A stretch of 10,251 bases of DNA from an uncultured Eubacteriales bacterium (GTDB taxonomy: Bacteria; Bacillota; Clostridia; Lachnospirales; Lachnospiraceae). A program made the translations under genes and the position numbers. The notes under the pieces were generated by a model that was given only the letters and a program-made list of their open reading frames with translations, did no database searches and was not told the origin of the DNA. Location: assembly GCA_900313855.1 (NCBI GenBank), contig OMSZ01000047.1:1-10251 (forward strand), in the 5' to 3' direction. Position 1 is the first letter of the stretch. Each line of letters begins with the position of its first letter. Below, in pieces: positions 1 through 7,042 of this stretch.

Positions 1-9
1 CAAATATAA

Positions 10-1908
10 TCAGGCTGTCTGAGCATCTAATAATCTTAAAAATTCTTCTTCAGGAACAGGCTTTGAGAAATAGTAGCCCTGAATGAAATCAATATCTATT
101 CCGGCAAGCTCGTCTAACTGGTATTGTTCTTCAACACCCTCTGCAACGATCTCTAAGTCGGCTGCCTTGACCATGTTGATGACACTTCCGATAACTGCCT
201 GTCTCTTCTCATTTTCAAAATAAGCCAGAGTCATTTTTCTGTCAAACTTTACAATTTCTATTGGAAGCTCTAACAGATAATCTAAGTTGGAATAACCGGT
301 TCCGAAATCATCAAGCGAGAAGGTAATGCCCATATCTATCATTTTCTTCATATTGCTAATTAGTATTTCAGGAGAACTTATTCCTTTGGATTCAGTAATC
401 TCAAGATTGATCATGCTTGGATCGATACCGACCTCGTCAATCACTTTTTTGAACTCATCAGCCAGATCTGATCTCATACATTGTATGGCGGAAAGATTAA
501 TTTCCAAGTAATGGATCCCCTTTTCATAGAGCTTATGTTCAACCATGAATTGACAGGCTTTTTTGAAAACTATTATACCTATCTGTAAGATCAAGCCGGT
601 ATCCTCAGCTACAGGTATGAATGCTCCCGGAGGGATGATGTTTCCGTCTGTGTCAACGATCCTTACTAAAGCTTCAGCAGATAAGAATCTCCCGGCGGCT
701 GTAGAGTATATTGGCTGATAGAATACCTTGATACGGTCATCTTTGATAGCAGATACTATTACATCTTCGATATTCTGTTCACGCCTGTAATTTGCAGCCC
801 ATTCATCGCCCATGAAAAGATGTCTGTCAGAGCTGTTAGAATAATCTCTGCGGAAGGCTCTCATCATTTCCAACATACTTTCAGCATCCCGAGCGATGAA
901 GGAATTAGGGATCTTGGTATAGATCAGATCGATATTGGCTCTTTCGCCTTCTATCTCCCATATTCTGTCCAATTTTGAGTATAACTTATTAGCGGCTTCA
1001 TCCAAATTGATCTTTCTTGAGAAGGTAATAACGAATTCCCATTCTCTGTATCTGAAAACGTTTCCTTTGGTACTCTCATCAAGGGTTTTACAGAATTCCT
1101 TAAGGAAAAGATTGATATTATCAGTATAATAGCGCTCGTAGAGATAATGTGGATTGGCAAATTGAACTATCATCATGGATATCCGCTCACCCCTGTTATA
1201 GCACTGTTCTAAGTAGGTGTTAAAGGCTAGATCATTAAAGCAGCCTGTTTCACGCTCGATAAAGCTCTCGGGATTTTCCAGTCGGATATACACTATCAGT
1301 ATTCCCAAAGCGCTTGAAAAGCCGATGATCAAAAGAGAATTATTCAAAAATTGTACGATAGCCGCAACTACAAGAAGAACCATCCAGTTCATTCCGGATA
1401 TCCAGCGCCTTTTGCTAAGCTTTTTCTTATATTTGATAAGAATATAACAGTTAACGATAATGAATATAAATGCTGCCAAATATGTATATAACACAGCAGG
1501 GCCATAAGAATATAAGTCAGTTCTTGATGTATGATGTATGTAGATTGGAAGAAACGGTATTATGAAGCTTGATAAACATATGAAAATCTGTGAGATAATC
1601 CTGTGGTAATGCATAAAACTGCTCTTTGCACCGACACTTACGGTCGTATAAAAATTCATGGAAAAGCACATCCATACCAAAGATATAAGGTATGCTTTGC
1701 ATATCGCTCTAGTGAAAACAGTAAAATGACCATGTGCATTAACTATTGCAATTATTGAAAGAACATCAAGAACCAATGCAACCAGGGTACCGCAAAGCGC
1801 AGCAATAAAAGCCTGCTTAGAATGCAGACGGATAGATTTCCTGTTATTAGACAACAGGAGTAATAAGATCATTAATGCTATACCGCAAAGCTGCACTTGA
1901 ATGTTCAT
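10..1908 (-). CDS. Membrane-bound c-di-GMP phosphodiesterase (7TM + degenerate GGDEF + EAL)
   Basis: Predicted to hydrolyse cyclic di-GMP to pGpG at the inner face of the membrane. Of 632 residues, about 1-210 hold seven hydrophobic segments (roughly 8-20, 33-57, 68-90, 103-124, 138-158, 174-190, 191-208) with no recognisable sensor fold. Residues about 217-365 look like a GGDEF domain: ETGCFNDLAF (220-229) resembles the family's TGxxNRxAF start, but the active-site loop reads RYREWEFV (286-293) instead of GGDEF, so diguanylate cyclase activity is unlikely. The EAL domain (about 378-628) is complete: E412 in AEAL, N471 in NLSA, E503 in LEITE, D533-D534 in DDFGTGY, K554 in VKFD, E590 in AEGVE and Q610 in QGY. 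All known metal-binding and catalytic positions are present, so an active phosphodiesterase is expected. The start is supported by GAAGGG eight bases upstream. The gene is divergent from the peptidase gene; its stop lies nine bases from the window edge, so no terminator can be judged. Confidence 0.93.
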   Translation of the reverse strand: MNIQVQLCGIALMILLLLLSNNRKSIRLHSKQAFIAALCGTLVALVLDVLSIIAIVNAHGHFTVFTRAICKAYLISLVWMCFSMNFYTTVSVGAKSSFMHYHRIISQIFICLSSFIIPFLPIYIHHTSRTDLYSYGPAVLYTYLAAFIFIIVNCYILIKYKKKLSKRRWISGMNWMVLLVVAAIVQFLNNSLLIIGFSSALGILIVYIRLENPESFIERETGCFNDLAFNTYLEQCYNRGERISMMIVQFANPHYLYERYYTDNINLFLKEFCKTLDESTKGNVFRYREWEFVITFSRKINLDEAANKLYSKLDRIWEIEGERANIDLIYTKIPNSFIARDAESMLEMMRAFRRDYSNSSDRHLFMGDEWAANYRREQNIEDVIVSAIKDDRIKVFYQPIYSTAAGRFLSAEALVRIVDTDGNIIPPGAFIPVAEDTGLILQIGIIVFKKACQFMVEHKLYEKGIHYLEINLSAIQCMRSDLADEFKKVIDEVGIDPSMINLEITESKGISSPEILISNMKKMIDMGITFSLDDFGTGYSNLDYLLELPIEIVKFDRKMTLAYFENEKRQAVIGSVINMVKAADLEIVAEGVEEQYQLDELAGIDIDFIQGYYFSKPVPEEEFLRLLDAQTA

Positions 1909-1916
1909 AACCCATA

Positions 1917-1922
1917 CCCTTC
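1917..1922 (-). promoter_or_regulatory. Ribosome binding site of the EAL gene
   Basis: On the minus strand GAAGGG lies eight bases before the ATG at 1908. It supports that ATG over the out-of-frame ATG seven bases upstream of it. Confidence 0.6.
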
Positions 1923-1953
1923 AAATAATAATTACTATTTTACATACATAATC

Positions 1954-1982
1954 ATTTTATCATAAGCAGTATTGAAAAACAA
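1954..1982 (-). promoter_or_regulatory. Candidate sigma-A promoter for the EAL gene
   Basis: Read on the minus strand, TTGTTT (1977-1982) is followed after 17 bases by TAAAAT (1954-1959), matching the -35 and -10 consensus at about 3/6 and 5/6. A transcript would start near 1947, giving a leader of roughly 40 bases. The region is very AT-rich, so chance matches are likely. Confidence 0.35.
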
Positions 1983-2045
1983 TAAATATAAAGCAATAAT
2001 CTTACATTTATTTACATTTAATATCACATATATAGCGCCTTTTTA

Positions 2046-2074
2046 TTGATTTTATCAAAACAATAGTATATAGT
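2046..2074 (+). promoter_or_regulatory. Candidate sigma-A promoter for the clostripain-like peptidase gene
   Basis: TTGATT (2046-2051), a 17-base spacer and TATAGT (2069-2074) fit a sigma-A promoter. A perfect TATAAT also occurs at 2084-2089, but no -35-like hexamer sits 16-18 bases before it, and it would start transcription almost on the ribosome binding site. The divergent EAL promoter candidate lies about 60 bases away, so the two genes may share regulation. Confidence 0.45.
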
Positions 2075-2093
2075 GAAATCATATATAATACAT

Positions 2094-2099
2094 AAGGAG
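2094..2099 (+). promoter_or_regulatory. Ribosome binding site of the peptidase gene
   Basis: AAGGAG lies seven bases before the ATG at 2107, fixing that start and therefore the long glycine-rich N-terminus of the protein. Confidence 0.85.
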
Positions 2100-2106
2100 A
2101 AGATAT

Positions 2107-4575
2107 ATGGATAAGAATGGAGGAAGAGAGAAACATATAACTGATGGCGGCAAGGGCGTCAGCAAAAGAGGGGATGGTTTAGGAACCGGTCCTGTTGGCA
2201 GAAGTGACGGCTATTCGGGAAGAAACAGTGGAAGCGGCAGTAACGCTCCTTCGGGCAGAGCCGGCAATGATATGGCGGGAGGGACGAAGATGAGTCCGAA
2301 AACCGCTATCATAGTGCTGGTGATCATGCTGCTGCTTGGAGGCGGCGGTGGCGGTGCAGCGCTGCTTGGTGGTGGTGACAGTAATGATGGTGGCAGCGCA
2401 ACCTCCAATAATAATACTGTAACACAGAATACAGATAATAATGTCGCAAATGATCAGACAGGCAGCTCACCGTCAAGTCTGTTGGGAATGCTGACCGGTT
2501 TTACGGGAAGCAACAATGTGTCTACAGGTTGGGACGAAGGAACCAATAATACAGGAAAGCTTAACCGGCAGGTGGCAGCGGGAGCGCGCGATAAAAGAAC
2601 GACAATAATCGGTAATGGACAGGATACTATCACTATCATGATATATACCTGTGGAACCGATCTTGAATCCCGCGGCGGTATGGCATCTAATGATATAGCT
2701 GAGATGTGTGCGGCAACACTTTCCAATAAGATCAATATTCTCATATATACCGGTGGATGTAAGCAGTGGAAGACAACCGGTATAAGCAATGACGTTAATC
2801 AGATATATAAAGTGAGCAACGGAAGGTTAGAGCGCCTTAAAGAAGATGATGGCGCGAAGGTGATGACAGATCCGGCGACGCTTACGGCATTTATAAAGTT
2901 CTGTAGTGAGAATTATCCGGCTAACAGAAATGATCTTATATTCTGGGATCATGGCGGCGGTTCGATAAGCGGTTACGGATATGACGAGAAGTATGCAAGT
3001 AAGGGGTCCATGAGCCTTTCGGGCATCAATAAGGCGCTCAAGGATTCGGGAATGACTTTTGATTTCATCGGATTTGACGCCTGCCTTATGGCTACCTTAG
3101 AGACGGCGCTTATGACATCTAACTATGCTGATTATCTTATTGCTTCAGAGGAGACAGAGCCCGGTATAGGATGGTATTATACCGACTGGTTGAACTCGCT
3201 GTCACAGAATACCTCACAGGATACGCTTGATACCGGCAAGAATATTGTCGATAGCTTTGTGGCAAAATGCAACGAGAAATGCCAGGGACAGAAAACCACA
3301 TTATCAGTGATCGATCTTTCTGAGTTCTCCGAAACGGTTCCAAAAAAGCTTGCAGCATTTTCTAACGGAACTAAGGGACTTATTAAGGGAGATAATTACA
3401 AGCAGGTATCGGATGCAAGAGCAGGCGCAAGGGAATTTGCCGTCAAATCAAAGATTGACCAGATCGATCTTGTCAATTTTGCTAACCAGATAGGAACTGA
3501 TGAGGCGAAGGAGCTGTCAGATACCCTGCTTTCGGCAGTAAAGTATAATCAAACATCTTCTAATATGACTAATGCCTATGGAGTTTCCATTTACTTCCCA
3601 TACAGAAGGGCATCTAAGGTTGATTCTCAGGTTAATCTCTATAATGAGATAGGAATGGATAATGAGTACTCACAGTGCATTAAGTCTTTTGCAGGAATGG
3701 AGACATCGGGACAGATAAGCACAGGTGGGGCATCTTCTCCGCTTACCACTTTGCTTGGAATGAGTGGCGAGGGAGGAACGACTACCGGTGCCGATGCGCT
3801 TGGAGCTTTGCTTTCTGCCTATATGTCAGGCGGAAGAAGTGTTGAGGGAATTGACAGAAATGCTACTGAGTACATGCAGGATGAGGACGCATTTGATGCA
3901 GAAAGTGCTGCTGACTATATCGCTGCTAATCAGTTTATAGCTGAGGATATGGTTTGGGAGACCAACGAAGACGGACAGCATATCATGGCAATTGCTGATG
4001 ATAAATGGGCGCTTATTCAGTCACTGCAGGTCAATATGTTTTATGATGACGGAGCCGGTTATATAGACCTTGGTCTTGATAATACATACGAGTTTACCGA
4101 TGACGGAAGACTTATAGGGGATACTGATGATACATGGATCTCCATTGATGGTCAGCCGGTAGCATATTACTATGAGAATACTGTTAAGGATGGAGACAGA
4201 TATACGATCACGGGGCGCGTTCCCTGTATGATCAATGATGACAGAGCCAATCTGATCATAGTATTTGATAATGAGCATCCGTACGGATATATTGCAGGCG
4301 CAAGATATGATTATGTTAATGGCGAGACTGAGACGGTTGCTAAGAGTATGACGGAGATAGCAGTCGGTGATGTTATCGATTTCGTTTGTGATTATTATAC
4401 TTACAACGGTCAGTATCAGGACAGCTATTACCTTGGAGAGCCGATGACCTATAAAGAGAATATGGAGATCAGTAATACTAAGGTTGACGGCGACACAAAG
4501 ATAACATATCTGCTTACCGATATATATGATCAGGAATACTGGACTCCTGTGGTACCAAAGCAGGAAATGGATTGA
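2107..4575 (+). CDS. Membrane-anchored clostripain-family (C11) cysteine peptidase
   Basis: Predicted extracytoplasmic cysteine endopeptidase of family C11 (clan CD), a family that usually cleaves after Arg or Lys. The 822-residue protein starts with a polar, Gly/Ser/Lys/Arg-rich stretch (1-64) without a cleavable signal. One hydrophobic segment follows (about 66-88, with a run of glycines at 78-83), then a low-complexity Asn/Ser/Thr/Gly linker to about 165. Positive charge before the helix predicts N-terminus inside and the rest outside. The catalytic domain (about 173-530) shows ITIMIYTCGTDLES (175-188), the histidine motif FWDHGGG (H282) and the cysteine motif FDACLM (C326). A second linker (about 530-580) leads to a C-terminal region (600-822) rich in Asp, Tyr and Gly that I do not recognise. 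It is much longer than secreted clostripain. No Lys/Arg-rich autoprocessing linker like that of clostripain is evident inside the catalytic domain. No clear terminator follows. Confidence 0.9.
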   Translation: MDKNGGREKHITDGGKGVSKRGDGLGTGPVGRSDGYSGRNSGSGSNAPSGRAGNDMAGGTKMSPKTAIIVLVIMLLLGGGGGGAALLGGGDSNDGGSATSNNNTVTQNTDNNVANDQTGSSPSSLLGMLTGFTGSNNVSTGWDEGTNNTGKLNRQVAAGARDKRTTIIGNGQDTITIMIYTCGTDLESRGGMASNDIAEMCAATLSNKINILIYTGGCKQWKTTGISNDVNQIYKVSNGRLERLKEDDGAKVMTDPATLTAFIKFCSENYPANRNDLIFWDHGGGSISGYGYDEKYASKGSMSLSGINKALKDSGMTFDFIGFDACLMATLETALMTSNYADYLIASEETEPGIGWYYTDWLNSLSQNTSQDTLDTGKNIVDSFVAKCNEKCQGQKTTLSVIDLSEFSETVPKKLAAFSNGTKGLIKGDNYKQVSDARAGAREFAVKSKIDQIDLVNFANQIGTDEAKELSDTLLSAVKYNQTSSNMTNAYGVSIYFPYRRASKVDSQVNLYNEIGMDNEYSQCIKSFAGMETSGQISTGGASSPLTTLLGMSGEGGTTTGADALGALLSAYMSGGRSVEGIDRNATEYMQDEDAFDAESAADYIAANQFIAEDMVWETNEDGQHIMAIADDKWALIQSLQVNMFYDDGAGYIDLGLDNTYEFTDDGRLIGDTDDTWISIDGQPVAYYYENTVKDGDRYTITGRVPCMINDDRANLIIVFDNEHPYGYIAGARYDYVNGETETVAKSMTEIAVGDVIDFVCDYYTYNGQYQDSYYLGEPMTYKENMEISNTKVDGDTKITYLLTDIYDQEYWTPVVPKQEMD

Positions 4576-4628
4576 TGCATTTGCCGAGGATCATTTTGAA
4601 GGTTTTTGACAAAAATTTATTTCATTTA

Positions 4629-4657
4629 TTGGAAAATGTAGTAAGACATGATATAAT
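4629..4657 (+). promoter_or_regulatory. Extended -10 sigma-A promoter for the chemoreceptor gene
   Basis: TTGGAA (4629-4634), a 17-base spacer and a perfect TATAAT (4652-4657) preceded by TGA (4649-4651) make an extended -10 promoter. Transcription would start near 4664, giving a leader of about 100 bases before the ATG at 4764. Because this start precedes 4689, it does not by itself exclude the longer reading frame. The ribosome binding site does that. Confidence 0.68.
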
Positions 4658-4660
4658 AAA

Positions 4661-4681
4661 AAAGTATTTGCCGTATACTTT
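4661..4681 (+). repeat. Short inverted repeat at the predicted transcription start
   Basis: AAAGTAT (4661-4667) and ATACTTT (4675-4681) are perfect inverted 7-mers separated by seven bases, placed directly over the predicted start site of the chemoreceptor transcript. It could be an operator or a weak 5'-end hairpin. It is AT-rich and short, so chance is possible. Confidence 0.35.
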
Positions 4682-4750
4682 ATAATTTATGACAAAGTTA
4701 TCGGGGTTATATGATTTATTTCAATTATTTATGAAGAATGAATATACGAG

Positions 4751-4755
4751 AGGAG
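4751..4755 (+). promoter_or_regulatory. Ribosome binding site that sets the chemoreceptor start
   Basis: AGGAG lies eight bases before the ATG at 4764. The in-frame ATG at 4689 has only AT-rich sequence in front of it, so the 25 extra residues it would add are probably not translated. Confidence 0.85.
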
Positions 4756-4763
4756 AATATATT

Positions 4764-6263
4764 ATGGGTGATAACGAAAAGAGTTTTTTCCTTAAACAGA
4801 AGGAGCTTTCTTTGGCTAACAAGAATGCAGTGAGGGCGTTAACTATCTTAGATTCGATCATTTCGGTGGCATATCTTATAGAGATATTCAAGCACACAAG
4901 AACTGTCGGATATGTGATGATGGTCATTGCGCTTGCGATGATACCGGTTGTGATTTCGCATATTGATTACAGAGCTGACAATGCTTCACCAAGAACCAGG
5001 CATATAGTGGCTATCGGTTTTGCTATTCTTTATACTACAGTATTATTTACAACCGAGAATATTCTTGTTTTCACCTATGCCATACCTATGCTTGTAGTGA
5101 TAACCTTATATGATGATGTGAAATTAATCGTATTAAATGGTGGTGGAGTGGCAATAATTAATATTATTCAAGTCGCTGTTTCATTTGCAAAGGGTAAGGA
5201 AGTCAATACCGCTATGGCAGAGATTCAGGTGCTTGTGTTGATAGTGATAGTTGCTTATCTTGTAATGGTGGTTAATACTAACAGTGTAACCCATAAAATG
5301 AGAGAAGAGGACTTAGGTGCAGAGCATGCAAGAACAACACAGCTTTTAGATGAGATTCTTTCTGTTTCCGGTAAGGTTACGGATACGGTTGCAGAGCTTG
5401 CAAGAGAGATGGATACATTAAAGGGCTCGGTTGATCAGACGTTAAACTCTATGGAAGAGGTGAGCAAGGGTACAAGCGAATCTGCAGACGCAGCTCAGAC
5501 ACAGCTTGAACAGACTACCGAGATTTCCAAGCATATCAAGGATGTCGAAGCAGCTTCAGGAACTATTACCGAGAATGTTGATACGGCAGCAGATGCAGTA
5601 GCAACGGGTCAGGATAATATTTCAAGAATGACAAAGCTTACCGTTCAGGTCGATACCGCGGGAAAAGACGTTGCAAGCGCATTGTCAACCTTCCAGCAGA
5701 CCGCTGCAGAGATGAATTCCATTACGGATATTATTACCAATGTAGCTTCCCAGACAAGCCTTCTTGCATTAAATGCTTCTATTGAGGCAGCAAGAGCAGG
5801 CGAGGCAGGACGAGGCTTTGCGGTTGTTGCAAGTGAGATCTCTAATCTTGCAGGACAGACAACAGAGGCTACCGAGAATATTACCTCGCTTATCAATCAG
5901 GTCGTTTCCCAGGTAGATACCATGGTTTCCACGATAGAGAAGCTGCTTAAGGCAGGCGAGGAAGAAAGTAAATGTGCTGCTGATACGGCAGTAAGCTTTG
6001 ACCAGATATCAGGAGTTGTTGATGTTATCAAGACACACACAGCAGATCTTGATACACTTGTAGATCAGCTTGCGAAAGCGAATGAAGAGATTGTCAACAG
6101 CATACAGACAACCTCGGCTATTACAGAACAGGTTACTGCACATGCTACGGAGACCTACAGCATCAGTGAGGAGAATCAAAGAATAGTTGAGCATATCAAT
6201 ACTCTGGTTGATGACCTTAATGAGGATGCACAGTCTCTTAAGGCGCATGAGAACGAGGCTTGA
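4764..6263 (+). CDS. Methyl-accepting chemotaxis protein, six membrane helices, no HAMP
   Basis: A transmembrane chemoreceptor expected to signal through CheW/CheA to the flagellar motor. With the start set by AGGAG at 4751-4755 it has 499 residues. About 22-171 form six hydrophobic segments (22-41, 47-65, 80-97, 99-115, 121-140, 153-171) with very short loops and no large extracellular ligand domain, unlike classical two-helix receptors. The last helix runs into NTNSVTHKMREED and then a long coiled coil. No HAMP domain is apparent. The signalling domain carries the conserved hairpin tip (about 324-365), including SLLALNASIEAARAGEAGRG and then FAVVASEISNLA. There is no C-terminal NWETF-like CheR-docking pentapeptide. 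The few-residue loops suggest that it senses something in or across the membrane, such as a lipophilic compound or energy state. The ligand is unknown. It is a single-gene unit, with its own promoter and a strong terminator. Confidence 0.95.
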   Translation: MGDNEKSFFLKQKELSLANKNAVRALTILDSIISVAYLIEIFKHTRTVGYVMMVIALAMIPVVISHIDYRADNASPRTRHIVAIGFAILYTTVLFTTENILVFTYAIPMLVVITLYDDVKLIVLNGGGVAIINIIQVAVSFAKGKEVNTAMAEIQVLVLIVIVAYLVMVVNTNSVTHKMREEDLGAEHARTTQLLDEILSVSGKVTDTVAELAREMDTLKGSVDQTLNSMEEVSKGTSESADAAQTQLEQTTEISKHIKDVEAASGTITENVDTAADAVATGQDNISRMTKLTVQVDTAGKDVASALSTFQQTAAEMNSITDIITNVASQTSLLALNASIEAARAGEAGRGFAVVASEISNLAGQTTEATENITSLINQVVSQVDTMVSTIEKLLKAGEEESKCAADTAVSFDQISGVVDVIKTHTADLDTLVDQLAKANEEIVNSIQTTSAITEQVTAHATETYSISEENQRIVEHINTLVDDLNEDAQSLKAHENEA

Positions 6264-6282
6264 TCAATAAAGATTATTTAAG

Positions 6283-6328
6283 GTGCTGCGTATGTTTATG
6301 GTTCTGATAAATATGCGCAGCACTTTTT
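6283..6328 (+). terminator. Strong intrinsic terminator after the chemoreceptor gene
   Basis: Two 17-base arms (6283-6299 and 6307-6323) pair along their whole length with two G-T wobbles, closed by a seven-base loop. The GC-rich foot is GTGCTGCG/CGCAGCAC. TTTTT follows at 6324-6328 and a second TTTTT after GG. It isolates the chemoreceptor transcript from the redox cassette. Confidence 0.93.
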
Positions 6329-6338
6329 GGTTTTTGTA

Positions 6339-6367
6339 TTATTATATGGAGAGCGAGTTTTGATAAT
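6339..6367 (+). promoter_or_regulatory. Weak candidate promoter for the redox cassette
   Basis: GATAAT (6362-6367) is a good -10 match, but the hexamer 17 bases before it, TTATTA (6339-6344), is only a 3/6 match to TTGACA. A promoter is needed somewhere in 6329-6384 because a strong terminator stands upstream. This is the best candidate I see. Confidence 0.3.
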
Positions 6368-6383
6368 TTAAAAGGAATAGAAT

Positions 6384-6390
6384 AAGGAGG
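6384..6390 (+). promoter_or_regulatory. Ribosome binding site that sets the thioredoxin start
   Basis: AAGGAGG ends only two bases before the ATG at 6393 but eight bases before the in-frame ATG at 6399. The spacing favours 6399. Confidence 0.85.
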
Positions 6391-6398
6391 ATATGGTT

Positions 6399-7028
6399 AT
6401 GAGAAAAAAATATCGTATGAACTTAAAAATGATCGCAGGTGCGGCAGCTTTAAGCATAACTTTGCTTTTGACAGGCTGTGGAGCAGATAATATATCCGGT
6501 GATAAAGAGGGTCAGGATGTGATCACGACAGCTGTGGAGGACACAGAAGCAGATGCTGCAAAAGAGGATGGCGGGAATGCTGTGTCTGAAACTGCAGAAG
6601 ATGATAAAGATCTTGCTCCGGATTTTACAGCTGAGCTTGTCGGCGGCGGAAGCTTTTCTCTTTCTGAGAACAGAGGAAAGGTTGTTCTTATTAATATATG
6701 GGCTACATGGTGTGGTCCTTGTGTTGAGGAGATGCCCGCGTTTGAAAAGCTTAACGGTGAATATGGTGATGATGTAAAAATAATCTGCGTCAATTGTTAT
6801 GAGGACAAAAAATCTGTAGACAGATTTGTAAGTGAGAACGGATATACATTTCCTGTTGCATATGATGAGGATGGAGCGATCAATGGTCTGTACCCAACAG
6901 ATGGAATACCTTATACTCTTGTGATCGGAAAAGACGGAAAGGTTAAGAACAGCTATGTAGGTTCAAGCGGTATGGAAGAACAGTATAGGACCTATAAGGC
7001 GGCAATAGACGCAGCGCTTGCAGAGTAG
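6399..7028 (+). CDS. TlpA-like thioredoxin-fold lipoprotein
   Basis: A membrane-tethered, extracytoplasmic thiol:disulfide oxidoreductase of the TlpA/ResA type, most likely a reductant of exported proteins or of a partner enzyme. Ribosome binding site spacing favours the ATG at 6399, giving 209 residues; the ATG at 6393 would add two. MRKKYRMNLK precedes a hydrophobic stretch and the lipobox LLTGC, with the lipidated Cys at 27. An acidic spacer (about 28-72) precedes the thioredoxin fold (73-209). WCGPC is at 104-108 inside VVLINIWATWCGPC, and the cis-proline is P171 in GIPYTLVI. A second cysteine pair, CVNC (130-133), lies at the end of the next strand, where relatives usually have no cysteines. 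The stop overlaps the ribosome binding site of the next small gene, so the genes are translationally close and probably form an operon. Confidence 0.93.
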   Translation: MRKKYRMNLKMIAGAAALSITLLLTGCGADNISGDKEGQDVITTAVEDTEADAAKEDGGNAVSETAEDDKDLAPDFTAELVGGGSFSLSENRGKVVLINIWATWCGPCVEEMPAFEKLNGEYGDDVKIICVNCYEDKKSVDRFVSENGYTFPVAYDEDGAINGLYPTDGIPYTLVIGKDGKVKNSYVGSSGMEEQYRTYKAAIDAALAE

Positions 7029-7033
7029 AGGAG
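7028..7033 (+). promoter_or_regulatory. Ribosome binding site of the 59-residue CXXC protein gene
   Basis: GAGGAG begins on the last base of the thioredoxin stop codon and lies nine bases before the GTG at 7043. It is the main evidence that this small GTG-initiated frame is translated. Confidence 0.75.
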
Positions 7034-7042
7034 TCTGATATC

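Noticed and set aside
2041..2106. A c-di-GMP riboswitch before the peptidase gene, as seen for other clostridial surface proteases
   Set aside because: The leader after the likely promoter is only about 25-30 bases, far too short for either GEMM class, and no GEMM motif is visible.
2211..2408. Minus-strand proline-rich open frame inside the peptidase gene
   Set aside because: It is the antisense reading of the glycine-codon-rich N-terminus (GGN read backwards gives proline-type codons), with no ribosome binding site.
4606..4611. Perfect TTGACA upstream of the chemoreceptor gene
   Set aside because: No -10-like hexamer occurs 16-18 bases downstream, so it is not a promoter with that box. The TTGGAA-17-TATAAT pair is preferred.
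4576..4628. Terminator after the peptidase gene
   Set aside because: I found no stem with a following T-run, so the peptidase transcript may read into the chemoreceptor gene or end by another means.
4670..4677. GCCGTATA, resembling the -10 of a flagellar sigma-D/FliA promoter
   Set aside because: Only the GCCG half fits the GCCGATAT consensus, and no TAAA lies 14-16 bases upstream. The sigma-A extended -10 promoter just upstream is far better.
4689..4763. Longer chemoreceptor start adding 25 residues
   Set aside because: The ATG at 4689 has no ribosome binding site. AGGAG at 4751-4755 is ideally spaced for the in-frame ATG at 4764, and the extra residues do not look like family sequence.
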